Shown here: one piece after another, positions 23,620 to 34,911 of the stretch
Position numbering within the stretch: position 1 is the stretch's first letter
Layout of the letters: every line of letters starts with the position of its first letter
Assembly: GCA_024345305.1 (NCBI GenBank)
Contig: BRON01000010.1
Span: forward strand, 124,001 to 188,000
Length of the DNA: 64,000 bases
Reading direction: 5' to 3'
From: Mrakia gelida
Lineage: Eukaryota; Basidiomycota; Tremellomycetes; Cystofilobasidiales; Mrakiaceae
Notes under the pieces: model-generated
What the model saw: only the letters and a program-made list of their open reading frames with translations
Database searches by the model: none
What the model was told of the DNA's origin: nothing
Position numbers and translations under genes: made by a program

Positions 23620-26600
23620 TCAACCACTCCTCCCATACCCACCTCCACCCCCACTCCCACTCCCACCCCCACTAGCCCACCCACCTCTCCCCATCGCACT
23701 CCCCACCTCGCTGTGGTACTCCAACCCACCACCCGCCTTCCTCCCCACGCTTCCCGCTCTCAATCCTGAACTCGGCGAGAAGGACCTCCCCGTCGCAGCA
23801 CTGGTCGTGGTGTGCGAAACAGGCGGCTCCTCATCCAACCCAAGCTCGAACCGTCCGAGCACATCGTCCTCCTCCGTTTCATCGAACCCTCCGACACGAA
23901 CGCTGATGGGAGGGGACGAGCCTCGCGAGGAGCCTAGGTGGTGGGTGTGAATGGTCGGGTTGACGTTGAGAGCGAAGGGTGTGGAGGAGAGGGAGAGGGG
24001 TGGACTGGTTGAGAGAGGGGAGGTGGGGATGGGAGGAGCGCTGTTGGTGTTGTTGTAAGGGTAGTGACGAGTGTAGGAAGGTCCGGGGGATTGGGAGGGA
24101 GTTCGACTTGATGGGGGGAGGTACTGGTTCGTGTTGACGAGACTTGGACTCCTTGATCCTTCTCTCGAGAGACTGCTGGCGAATCCAGGGACTCCCGCTC
24201 CCGCGAACGATCCTGCTCGAGCGGACGACGACGCGCTTGGGGATCCGAGAGGGAGGAGGTTAGGAGACCAGCGTCCTCCTCCGTCGTTGGGCATGGAGGA
24301 AGGGAGAGGGACCTCGGTTGGTTCGCTGGCTGGGGATCCGAGGGAGGAGAAGCCACCTCGCATGAGGACGGGAGGCTTTCGTTCTCGAGGCGAGCGAAGT
24401 TTGTCTGCTGGCGAGGACGAGAGCGGGGAGAGGGTCGAGAGGATGGGGTTGAGCGAGGAGGACGCGGTTGCATAGGACGAGGTAGAGGAAGGTCCAGCGA
24501 GGGGTGAAGAAGTCGAGCCGACGGAGGATTTGGCGAACGAGTGGGCTTCGGTCGAGGCTCGAAGAGGGGAGGGAGCGATGGGAGAGGTAGCGAGGGATCG
24601 TTTGGTCGGCGGACTGATGTTGAGGTGGAGTCCTCCTTGTGGACTGGTAGATGAGGTAGGAGGAGAGGTGGCGGAAGACGAGGACTCGATTCCTTCTGGC
24701 ACGGTTCCACTCGATGCTGGACCAAATCCGGTGTACGAGGCTGCCATGCGTTTGAGAGCTTCCGAGAGTTGAGATTTGGTCGTTGGCTGAGGTGCTGCGG
24801 TGAGAGAAACTCGAGCGAGAGAGGAGGAGGAGATGATGGGTGAGGGAAGGAAGGAGGAGGATCCGAGGGTGAGGGGAGCCGAGAGGGTTGGACGACTGTC
24901 GATGAGGTTGACGAAAGCTGCTAGCTCGGCGTCGGCTTCGAGAGCGTTGTTGGCTTCTGATAGGATGCTTTGCTGGAAAGGAGGAAGGAGAGAAGGGACG
25001 AGATGGTCAGGGCTCGAGTCTCGAAAGTCCAAAACGACGCGTCGAAAAACGGGAGACGAGACTCACCCCTCGAGTAAGCGATCCTCCGCTTCCACCTCCA
25101 CTGCCAGTCCTCACGATCGGAGCCGTCACCTGCTGCCTCGTGATACTGCTGGCGACTGAGCTCGAGAGCGTGCTGAAGCTCCTTCCCTGGCGATGTCCGA
25201 AGCTCGACGAGTATCGCTTCGACATCGGGGGAGCGATTGGAACGGCTGAAGTTGTTGACGACGACGAAGGAACCGCTGTCGGAGACGAACTCGTTCCTAC
25301 ACCTGATGAAGGCGATCTCGGCGAGTCTGGCATCGACAGAGGAAGGGGAGGGTACTGAGATGCTGCCGAGGAAGTGTTGGATCGGCTGATGGGGATGGGT
25401 TGTTGCTGTTGACCTCCGATTGACGACATGTAGGAGCCGACCTCGCGCGAGAGAGAGCTGAGACCTGAGGGACGAGGCTGCATGAGGGAGGAGGATGGCG
25501 ATGCGGTGTTGTAGGAGGAGGGAGCTGGGATGGTCGAAGAGCGAAAGGGAACTGGTGAGGGGAGAGGAGAGGAGGAGAGGGTTCCGGATCTGAAGGTTTG
25601 GATCGAGTTAAGGGTGGGACGCCGAGAGAGTGAAAGAGACGAAGGAGAGTGGGAAGTCTGTATGGAGAGAAGGAGAAGAGAAACGAGACGAAGGTCAATT
25701 AAAACGCGGCGAAGAGAAGAACGAGCACGCGACGAAACGAGGGCGAACTGACCTTGTCGTCTCCGTAGAAGCTGCTCCTTCGAGTTCGATCCGAGGGCAC
25801 CAGCACTCCCACCCTCTCCTCAACATCCGAGCTCCTCCTCCCTCGTTCCATCGCCTCAGCTCCGTAACCCGACTCGCTGAACGACCTCCCCGATGCTCCA
25901 CTGCCGCTTCCACTTCCTCCTCCTCCGCTCAAGCTCTCCAGCATCGCTCTCGACGAGACGCTCCCGAATTTGGGTCGCTGAGCGTAGGTCGCGCTGAACT
26001 GTCGTGGTTTCGTGATCGATTCCGGAGGGAGGGATTCGGGGAGGGGAAGTTGAGAGGGGAAAGGGGTGGTTTGAGCTGAGGAGATGGGGCGTGGTTCTGG
26101 TTTAGGGAGCGAGGGGATGTTGGCTGTCGAGGTCGTGGTGGGTTTGGTGGAAGAGGGTTGTTGAGCCATGCTGGGAGTGAAGTAGTCTTCGTTGAGGAGG
26201 TTCGAAGACGCGACGGTGTCCTTGTCCTCGATGTAGAACTGCAGGTTGGGTCGATAGCTCCCTTGAAGCGTGAAGTTCCTACGAGCCCCACAAAAGCGAA
26301 GCAAGAAAGGTCAGCTCACCTGCCTCCCAGCTTCTGAGAAGGTTGAGAAGTCGATCAACTCACCCGTACATATGCTCGACGCCCTCAAACGCCCACTTCT
26401 CGAGCTCCTGCTCGACGAACCCTCCCTCGAGCTCGATCGGTTCCTCCAACGCAACGCACCCCGTATCCCTCGGAGCGTGACCTTCCTGGTAAGCGATGGC
26501 TCCTATGCGAAATCCGGTTGCTCTCCTCCCTCCTCGTATCCGTCGCTGGAGACGATGAGCCGGCAGGAGACGGAGGAGGGTGTAGAGAGCTCGAAAGAGG

Positions 26601-27287
26601 GGGATGAGACGCTTGTATGTTCCAGAGTTGTTGAGATGGTTGAAGGGAGTGGTTTGAGGGAGATGGGTGCTGTAAGAGACGAGCATAGAAGGGTCAGCTT
26701 ATCGAGAAGAAGATGTGGGGAGACGAGGGAGAGGGGGAGGGGAGGGGGGGGAGAAGGTGAACGACTGACTCGAGACCGATCCTCCATCTCTCGATAACGA
26801 AGTTAGGGTTCCTCTGATTCCCTCCAGACCTCTTCGTCTTGATCCTTCCAGACTCTCCATCCCTTCCTTCGAACATCAAGACTTGGTTCTCGCCTACAGC
26901 TGTCAGGTCTAGTACGAACTCGATGATGAACGCTGGGACCTTCCCCAACCTCTTCCCTCCTTCCTCCCCTCCTCCTCCTCCAGATGATCTCAACCTTCCT
27001 CCACTCCCTCCTACACCTCTCCCACCACTCATCTCAGCACTGCTGCTTGGATTTGATCCCGAGAGTGGAGGACAGGTGAGGGAGATGGATCTGTATACGA
27101 GGAGTTCCTGTTTGAAGTGATCTTGAGCTGGGAGGTCTAGGTTGAACCATCGGCTTTGGGAAGGAGTGCTCTTTGCGTGGTCGAATCCGGTAAGACGAGA
27201 CTCGCATAGAGTTTGAGAAGCCTTCTTGAACCATTGCTGAGCGAGTTGATCCGATTTCGATTGAGGAGGACGAGAGGAGGTGGACAT
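23620..27287 (-). CDS. ATG13: Autophagy-related protein 13
   Basis: Regulatory subunit of the Atg1 kinase complex, which starts autophagosome formation and is controlled by TOR phosphorylation. The ATG at 27285-27287 opens MSTSSRPPQSKSDQLAQQWF, then KKASQTLCESR and SRWFNLDLPAQDHFKQELLV, typical of the Atg13 N-terminus. Further exons give KVPAFIIEFVLDLTAVGENQ, then NFVIERWRIGLE, then SGTYKRLIPLFRALYTLLRL followed by LPAHRL. This is the HORMA domain, with the diagnostic 'LLRLLPAxRL' helix. The next exon, NFTLQGSYRPNLQFYIED, closes the domain. The remainder (about 26150 down to 23620) is long, Ser/Pro-rich and disordered, as in fungal Atg13, and includes EALKRMAASYTGFG; it ends in a Gly-rich tail. 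About five introns. Many SP and RS sites fit kinase control, but I cannot place specific ones. Confidence 0.88.
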
Positions 27288-28029
27288 GGGAGGGGAGGGG
27301 AAGCGAGCAGACGGAGGGAAGGTGAGGAGGGAGAGACGGTGGGTTGGGTCCGACCGGCGGGGGGTGAGAGAAGGGAGAGACCAGTCCTAGGGGAGATGAG
27401 AGAGAGGGAGAGAGGAAGATGATGTGATTGAAAGGAACGAAGTTGTTGGGGGAAGGGGCTGGTGGTTTGGGAGGAGTCGTGGAAGAAGGAAGGAAGCGCG
27501 ATGATGAGCTTCGCTCGGCTGAACGGACGGACGCGGTTCCCTTCCTCTCTTCCTTCCTTCCTCTTCGATTTTCCCGAACGAACATCTTCGAGCTCAAAGA
27601 GGGCGGCTCGTTTCACCGTTCAGGACTGCAAAATTCCGATAGACCAAAATCGGAGAAGCAGCAGCGAGACTTGAAAGTTGGGCTGAACGCTGAACCTCTC
27701 TGTTTTGCATCTGGTTGGAGCAACGTCTCGACTTCCATCGAGCTTCTTTCTCGAACGCGCAACTGACTCTTTCGTCGAGGGGTGAAAGATGCAAGAGAGA
27801 TCCCAGGGTAGTATAGAGAGTCTCGATTAGAAAGAAAAAGTGGAGAAACGACGAGCGATCGCGGGAGGGTGAGACGCGTCGAAGACGAAGAAACAGGTGC
27901 GAAAGCGAGGAGGGAGCGGGAGCGGGCGTGCGTGGTAACTAGAGAAAAATGCAAGGAAAAACAGCGCTACTTCTACTGCAAGGCAGGAGGCTTTCTGAAA
28001 GAGGCAGAGAGAAGAAAGAGAAGAAGGTC
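27288..28029. other. Promoter region of ATG13 and 3' flank of the Fic-like gene
   Basis: Purine-rich on the plus strand (CT-rich on the minus, the usual leader pattern for ATG13). One frame of the upstream Fic-like gene could run through to a stop at 27939 if its last intron is not used. No other gene seen. Confidence 0.4.
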
Positions 28030-29677
28030 AGCGAGGAGCGACGCGAAGGGTATGCGAGAGACGACGGCGAGACGAACCCGTAGACGACTGGCTGCGAATC
28101 CAGCCTAGCCGAGAGTCTTCGAGTGAGACCATAGAGACCTCTGACTTTATCGACCGTCGATTCCTTGATGAGCCTGACTCGTCGTTGATGCGTTTCGAAC
28201 GATCCCAAAGCCGGCTGTTGACGCTCCCACCTCGTAGTTCCAGGGATCATCGAGTACGTTGCCTGTGAAGCAGTTCCAATCCATTCCCTCATCTGAAGCG
28301 ATCGCCAAGAGCGAAGGGTCGGGAAAGAGTCAACTCTGAGCGTTGCACGACGCTGTTGGCTCGAATCGACGCGACGGACGGAGGGATCCAGTCGAGCAGA
28401 GGCGACTCACGACGAAGAGAGCGCTGATGATGACAGGCAGGGACTTGACTCGATCCGCGACGATCCTCTGAGATTCGAGCGACATGACTCCTCGACGAGT
28501 GTGTTTCCTGACGAGTTGAGCGAGATCAACGACGGCGGTGGGATGCTCCTGTTCGGGAGCGATGAGGAGGAAGATGTCGAGAGGATCCAGGTCCTGAGTG
28601 TCGTATCCAGCTTTCCAGAGGTAGACGAAGAGGGTGAGGGTAGCGGTTCGATGGTTTCCGTCCTTGTAGGCTTGAGCGTGTCTGAGCGACGAAAGAAAGA
28701 AGGAAACGCACGAAAGTCAGCCGAAATGAGACGAGAAGTGCGATGAGAGATGGTGTCGAAATGGGAGAATCTTTCAGCAACCAAGGGAAAGTAGTGGAGA
28801 GTGGAAATGGCGAGAGAGAAGGAGAAACGAGCGCGAACCTGATCGTCAAAGCCTTCTCGGCGACGGCTCTCGAATCCGCGAGGAACGACTGATGACCGAA
28901 CGATGGGGGAGCGACGAAACAGAGAGTCAGCGACGTCGCTTTTTCATCTAGTAGCTAGTTCGTATTGATGTGCTCACTTCTTCCGACCAAGGAGAGCCAG
29001 GAGCTGATAACTTGTGGTCCTGAGGGCATCGTCGAGGCATCGGCGTCGACCCGTCTCCCGTCGCCGCATCTCCACTGATTTTGGTCCTCCCCGACCCTTT
29101 CCCTGAAGTCATAACAAGGATCATAACAAGGAAAGAGGAGGGTCAGCACGTTCAAGTCCAACGCAGCGAGTACCTCGAACGGAATCGAGGAGGAAGTTGA
29201 AAGCTCGACCGATCTCACCTCTCCCGACTCCGTTGTGCACGAAGATGTTGAGCTCTCCTCCAGCAGGGATATCCAAGGAGTCCGTCAGAGGCCAGGTTGA
29301 AGGCGACTTTGAGAGGAGCTGCATTCCGTATCGATCGAAGTCGTAGAGAGGGAGAACAGACGGCTCTCGTTCGGAGTGGGTGGCGAGGAACTGGGACAGT
29401 GTTTGGTGGCAGTGTGAGAACGAAGGAGAGATCCAGGAAGCTGAGAAACGAGCGGAAGAGAGGAGGATACATCAGCTACCTGAAGCTCGGAAAGAAGCGA
29501 GCTCGAGCGAGACATACGAAGAACGAGAGCCTCGTCCAAAGCTGGCGAAGGAGGAGCGTCGACCTGATCCAAACTGACCTTCCCTTCCTGATCCCCTTGC
29601 GAGTGCGGGAGCTCCGTTCCTCCTTCGAGACCGAGAGAGGGACTGGTAGGAGGTGAGGTGGGAGCGATGAGAACCAT
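28030..29677 (-). CDS. Fic/DOC-like protein with an altered Fic motif
   Basis: Fic proteins usually AMPylate or otherwise modify target hydroxyls. The start chosen is the ATG at 29675-29677 (MVLIAPTSPPTSPSLGLEGG). A first exon ends ...SSLLSELQ. The next (about 29388-29220) reads FLATHSEREPSVLPLYDFDR, then GGELNIFVHNGVGR. A third runs to CLDDALRTTSYQLLALLGRK. A fourth gives SFLADSRAVAEKALTIR, joined to HAQAYKDGNHRTATLTLFVY and PLDIFLLIAPEQEHPTAVVD. The DGNHRTA core inside a helix matches the Fic/DOC motif HxFx(D/E)GNxR, but the position of the catalytic His is Gln here, with a His two residues earlier. The 3' end is uncertain: after ...VIISALFV a further exon from about 28295 may read MREWIGTASQATYS, and stops lie near 28030 or 27939. 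It could be an inactive or divergent Fic enzyme. Confidence 0.55.
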
Positions 29678-30335
29678 CGTGGTGGTGAAAGAAGGGGTGA
29701 AGAAGGAGAAGCGGAAGAGGGAGGAGGAAGGAGGGACGGGAGGGAAGGTCGTGGTTGGCGAGTGACTCAACAGAGAGGGAGCTGGACGCCTTTTGAAGCG
29801 TTGGATTTCGGAGTTCGAAGTATGGATTGAAAATCTAGGGAAACGAAATCACAAGAGCAAAGAGAAGAGTTTCTGACTCACCAGTCCAGACAGATCCCAA
29901 TGTTCTCCTCGAAGCGCGAGCTCGCAACGACTTCTCGCCGGATCCTCTTCCCTTCAAAGGTCCGAACCCCACTTCCCACCCTTCTACCTCCAAAGAGAAG
30001 CCTATATAGATCCCGATGCTCCGAAGAAGAAGATCCACCGAGATCGCAAAGCTCGAGGGGAACCAGTCAACGCGTCGCGGACTGTTCCGCGACGGCGATG
30101 ACGGAAAAGAACCATGGGATCGAAGCGAATCCAGCGACGAGGGTGGGGAAGGAGCGATAGAGAAGGTATAGAGAGGTGTATAGATGAGTAAGGAAATCTT
30201 TGAAACGATGGACGAGAGAAGGCGCGATGGAAAGTGAGCGAGGCAAAGGGGAGGAAAGCGAGCCCAACGAAGCCGGACGGACGAGAAGGAGGAGCCAGCT
30301 CTACAGCGACGAGAACGAAGAAGCAGGTTGGTAAG
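29678..30335. other. Intergenic / possible upstream exons of the Fic-like gene
   Basis: On the minus strand, open frames at about 30267-30067 (HLYTSLYLLYRSFPTLVAGF) and 30038-29880 are hydrophobic or basic. A well-formed intron (GTGAGT donor near 29880, CTAG acceptor near 29833) would join the second to sequence just before the Fic-like start. The three possible joins either stop at once or leave the Fic frame, so I leave it as a leader or undetermined small membrane-protein gene. Confidence 0.3.
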
Positions 30336-33167
30336 CTAAGCAGTCCTCTGGGAAGATGATCCAGGTCCTTTGGGGTGGTTGTAGACGAGGGGAAGCATGA
30401 GAGGATGATCTCGGATTTGAGTCCAGAGTTTTCGCCATTCGAGTTGATCTCCCTATGGGCGGAATACGAGAAATGAAAAGAGAGTCAGTGAAGGTTTGAC
30501 GGTGATGAGAAGAGAAGGGGAGGGCGTCGAGGAAGGAACGCCGAACGAAAGGAAACGCGTCTCGAAAACTCACCTTCGTCCTCTTCATAACCACCAAGCT
30601 ACCCAACTGCACTCCCGACTCTCCACCAGAATTGTGCTCCACCACCATCGTACCATCCAACAGCTGTTTCCTCGAATCCCTCAGCAGGAACTTGATCCTT
30701 CCACCGACCTCGACTCCCTTCGCGTCCTGACCCATCTTGACCTCTGCCCTCCCGTTCAGCGACATGGACGAGAGACCCGTGCTGGGATCGTCGTCGTCTG
30801 GGGTGTAGAGAGGGAGGTAGACAGGTGCTGAGTCGGGGTAGCGACCGATGAGGTCGAGGAGGATGGGGAGGATGACGGAGGGTGGGTGTTCGGAGTAGCA
30901 TCGAGTGAGGTTGGGGATTTGACGGGATTGGCCGTTGGAGGTCCATTGAGTCTGAAAGAAGAGAGAAGGATAAAGATATGAGAGAGAGGTGGGTGAGTTG
31001 AGAGGCCGACAGGGTGAGAAGAGGACGAAGATGGGCGAGAGACGAATCGACGCGCGAGAGCGGCCTCGGTTCACGAAAGAGAAGAGGAGAAGAGCAAGAC
31101 TCACCATCATTCCGAACGATTGAGTCATGGCAGCCTCGTACGTAGCCCGAGGAGGAGCCCGAAGAGTAGTTTCGTCGTCCTCGTAATCCATATCCTCGTC
31201 CATCGACGACGCCGTCGAGTGCTGCTTCTGACGTTGAGAGGCTGAGTGAGCTTGGGAGAGAGCGACGCTGTTGGAAGAGATGAGGAAAGAGGTATCTGTC
31301 AGTGAAAGCTTCGTTCGAACCTGAGAGGGGATGAACGAGAAACGCAGAACTGACGAGACTGAAACCGCAGGTTCGGTGATGTCCATCTCTCCCGACTCGA
31401 CCATCCCGGTGAGGAGAGCTCGCGCTCGAGACTCGGCACCGAGACGTTGGCTTGGACTGCAGGAGAAGAGAAGAGGAGGTGTTCGAGTCAGGATCATCGA
31501 CATGGAGCCGAGACGAAGAATGGAAGGAAAAGGAGAAAGAAGATGAAGACGAGGACGAACCGCTGGTGCAGCCAGGGATGTCGCCACAGCTCTGGGACCG
31601 TGATCCTCTTCTTCGGGTCGACCTCGAGTATCCGTTGAATGATATCTGAAAGGACGCGGAGATGATTAGTGAGCTTGAGCGAGCGACGAGAAGGGCGAAT
31701 AGTGGCTCACCGAGAGCGCTGTCCCCGAGACGAGTCCAAGGAGCGACCGTGAGGAGCTCTCCCGTGAGGTAGGCAGCGAACTCGGGAGAATAGGATGTTG
31801 GCTCATCCCAGGGTGTGTCTGTAGAGGAAAGAATGGAGCGCGAGTCAGCCCAGCGCGTCGGCGAGGAGCGAGGAGAGAAACGACTCACTTCCACAGATCA
31901 GCGTAAACAGAACGATTCCAGCTCCCCACACGTCAACAGGCTCGGCGTGGTAGTTTCCCGAATCGTTGAGCTATGGTCGAGAGCGAAGAAAAGGTCAGTC
32001 TCGAGCGAATCCGTCGAGCAAACGAGGATGAAATCGAACGAACCTCGGGAGCGATGTAAGGCAAACTTCCACACCTCCCACTCAGCGTACGCTCCTGCCC
32101 ATTCAAGCGGAAGACGGAGCAGAGTCCAAAGTCGGATATCTTGAGGTTTCCTGAGGAGATTACGCGAAACGATGCAAGCGATCAGCTGAGCCTCAGACGA
32201 GACGCGTCGGGGAAGAAGAACGAACCAGATCCGTCGAGAAGAAGGTTCTCGGGCTTGATGTCCCGATGAGCTACACCCTTGGTGTGAATGAACTCCTGTG
32301 AGTTTCGAGAGAGAAAGGAGAGATCAGCTGCCTGTCGGAAACACGCGAGCGGGGTGGACGAGTCGAAGGAAGGGAGGGAGAGATGTTGGACGAACGATTC
32401 CAGCCATGAGTTGATAGAAGAAGAAATGAGCACAGTCGTCGTCCACTCCTAGATCAGGTACTATTGGAGTGGAAGATGCAGGAAGTCAGTCCTACGAAGT
32501 GAGGCTCAGGATGAGCTCGAGAACAATGCAGGGAGGGAACGAGCTCGAGCTCAACATCCACCCTCCTTCCCTCCCCTTCGCCACCGCCGACTTCTTCCCT
32601 TCCTCCCTTCCGGGCTTCTTCCCAGCCTGACTCACACTCTCCCCATCCTCTCCCACCCAATGAAAGATCGTTCAAACTCACCGATCTTATCAAACAAGTC
32701 TCCCATCGCTGCATACTCGAGGAGCATGAACAGCCCGGGAATGAACTCTCCTCCCTCCTCGACCAGCACCGCATCGATGAACTCGAGCACGAACTGATGC
32801 TTCATCATCCTGTGAACCTTGACTTCCTTCTCGAGCTCTTTGCGAGATGGACGGCCTGCTGCTGGAGTGGTGAGGTTGATGACTTTGACGGCCGCGAACT
32901 GCTCCGTTTTGTGGTTGATGCCGAGGTAGACTCTGGGTACAAAGCGCGAATAGCAGAGGGCATCAGTATGTATATGAGCTCATGGAGAAGCTGGCCGAGA
33001 GAAAAGAGGCGCGGGAGAGCGACCGAGGAGGGAAGAACGAGATGTGGAAGGAAGGGAGGGAGGGAATCGAGAGCTCACTTTGAGAAGCCTCCACCTCCAA
33101 TCTGCTGTCGGACCTCGTACCCTCGGACGTTCTGGAACTTGCGTCCTCGAGCTTGACTGCTTAACAT
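30336..33167 (-). CDS. CHK1: Serine/threonine checkpoint kinase Chk1
   Basis: Effector kinase of the DNA damage and replication checkpoint, acting in the nucleus downstream of ATR/Rad3. From the ATG at 33165-33167: [15 protein letters not shown] (Gly-rich loop, broken by an intron), then [18 protein letters not shown] with the ATP-binding Lys. [19 protein letters not shown] follows, then [18 protein letters not shown] (catalytic loop), [17 protein letters not shown] (DFG) and [11 protein letters not shown] (activation-segment end). The Chk1-typical [20 protein letters not shown], then [14 protein letters not shown], and [15 protein letters not shown] complete the domain. The C-terminal half includes [18 protein letters not shown] and [16 protein letters not shown], a KA1-like regulatory domain, ending SSSQRTA at a TAG (30336-30338). 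About ten introns. It is divergent from BCD1 with only about 254 bp between the starts. Confidence 0.94.
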
Positions 33168-33421
33168 GAGATCGAGGGGAGGGGAGGGGAAGGGGGTCGG
33201 GAAAGTTGGAAGCTGGACGTTGAAAGAGCAAGGAAGGAGGGGAAGGAGAGGCGCGTCCACTTCGAAACACGAGGAGGGAAGAGGAAGGAGGATTTCGCTT
33301 CCCTTTAACTCACCTTTCTCGCCTTCCCTCCAACGACCAGTACAGCAGTAAACCGTTAGACGTCTCCGGCAGACCTCTCTACACTCTCGGAACTCATCAC
33401 TCGAGCGGAAAATCTTCAGCC
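33168..33421. promoter_or_regulatory. Divergent intergenic promoter region CHK1 / BCD1
   Basis: About 254 bp separate the CHK1 and BCD1 start codons, so both promoters and leaders must lie here or overlap the genes. The left part is purine-rich and the right part mixed. I see no clear TATA box. Confidence 0.6.
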
Positions 33422-34911
33422 ATGGCCTCCACTCTCGCCTCAGCAAGCGCGAGCTCAGAAGCGTCGAGCTCAACTCCTTCCTCCTCCCTCCCTCCTCCCC
33501 TCCTCTGCGCCCAATGCCACCTCGCTCCCTCCAAATACACCTGCCCAGCCTGCTCCTTCAAGTCATGCGTACGTCGCTCCCCATCCCGTCTTCCAACCTT
33601 ACTCCTCGCTGACTGTCTCGCCCGTTCTCTCCTCCTTTCAGTCCCTCGTCTGCTCGAACCTGCACAAATCGACTCCTCCTCTCTGTTCAGGAATCCGCAA
33701 CCCAGCCGCCTACGTGCCCATGAACGCCTACGCCTACCCAGCCATGGTATCAGACTACACCTTCTTGGCAGGAATGTCAAGAAAGGCAGACGAGTTCGCG
33801 AAAGGAGGGAAGGAGCCTCCTCCTCCTGGACCCAACGGAGGAGGAGGGAGTCAGGTCGGAGGGACCGTCCCTGGAGCTGCGTCGGGTGGGAAATTGGATT
33901 TGCTCAAGAGGAAGATGAGGGAAGTGGGGTTGGGTGGGTGTAGGTTCCTCAGTGAGGGGATGGAGAGGAGGGGGAAGAATCAGACGAGGTTTCAGGCGAA
34001 GTGAGTTAAGGGAACGAGCTCGTCTTCCTCGCATTCTTTCCTTTCTTTTGCGCACTCGCTGACACTCGCTTCTTCCTTCATCGTATGGACGCGTCAGATC
34101 CCAATCAGTCCTCCTAACAGTCTCTCTCGCCCCTTACTCCCCAACATCGTCGTCCTCGTCGAAACCTCCCCCTCCCATCCTGCACCACTCCCTCCCTCTC
34201 TCCACTCTCCTCGTCACTCTCCTCCCTAAAGCACTCCAACTCACACCAACACCAAACCCCACACCGTCCGAGCCCTCCTCACCCCCGCCCACATCCTCAG
34301 AACCCCCACCGCCAGAAACCTCCTCCTGCTTCCTCCTCCTCCCCCACCCAACTTCCCACCCCTCCTCACCCAAATTCTACCCTCCCATCTCCACAACTTC
34401 AACTCTCCAATCGTCCCTCCGAAATCGCTCCTTCCTCGAATGGCCCGAATTCCTCTACCTCTCCTCCTCCCAACTCACAACCCTCCAATCCCTCGAACCG
34501 TCGCAGTTCATCGAAGTCGACGACTCGGAGGAGTTCGTTTCGGAGTCGGTGGAGTACGAGGGTCCTTCCTCGAGAGGTGGACGAGGTGGGAGGGGTGGGC
34601 GAGGTGGGAGGGGTGGGGGAAGAGGTGGGAGAGGAGGGAGAGACGGCGGTGGTGGTGGGAGGGGACGCGGCGAGGAGGAGGAGGAGGGAGGAGAGAAGAA
34701 GAAGATGAGGGTTTGGGGACAACCTTCTTCGACTTCAGCTGCTGCTGCTCCTACAGAAGAGGCTTTGAGTAGTAGAGCCGAGGAGCAGGAGCAGGGCGGT
34801 GGGGAAGGAGCGATGGAAATCGACGAGCAGCCTCGTCCGACTTCCTCAGCTGTCGCGCCTGGACTTGGAGGGATGCTCGGTGGGTACGGTAGCGATTCCG
34901 ATTCCGACTGA
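33422..34911 (+). CDS. BCD1: Box C/D snoRNA protein 1 (HIT zinc finger)
   Basis: Assembly factor for box C/D snoRNPs, nuclear (human ZNHIT6). The N-terminus carries a HIT zinc finger: CAQC, then CPAC and SC before the intron, then LVC, LHKS and LC after it. This gives the CxxC...CxxC...C..C..H..C spacing, split by an intron at about 33570-33641. It continues YVPMNAYAYPAMVSDYTFLA, LLKRKMREVGLGGCRFLSEG and RRGKNQTRFQAK, the conserved Bcd1 core. After an intron (about 34002-34098) a Pro/Ser-rich domain leads to FLEWPEFLYLSSSQL. A long RGG-box tract follows (RGGRGGRGGRGGRGGGRGG, about 34570-34660), then an acidic tail ending YGSDSDSD. An RGG tract of this length fits RNA binding and is longer than I expect for yeast Bcd1. 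Confidence 0.88.

Noticed and set aside
23620..24725. Second minus-strand gene inside the ATG13 tail
   Set aside because: The alternative frame (Pro/Arg/Ser-rich) is a shadow of the disordered ATG13 C-terminal exon.
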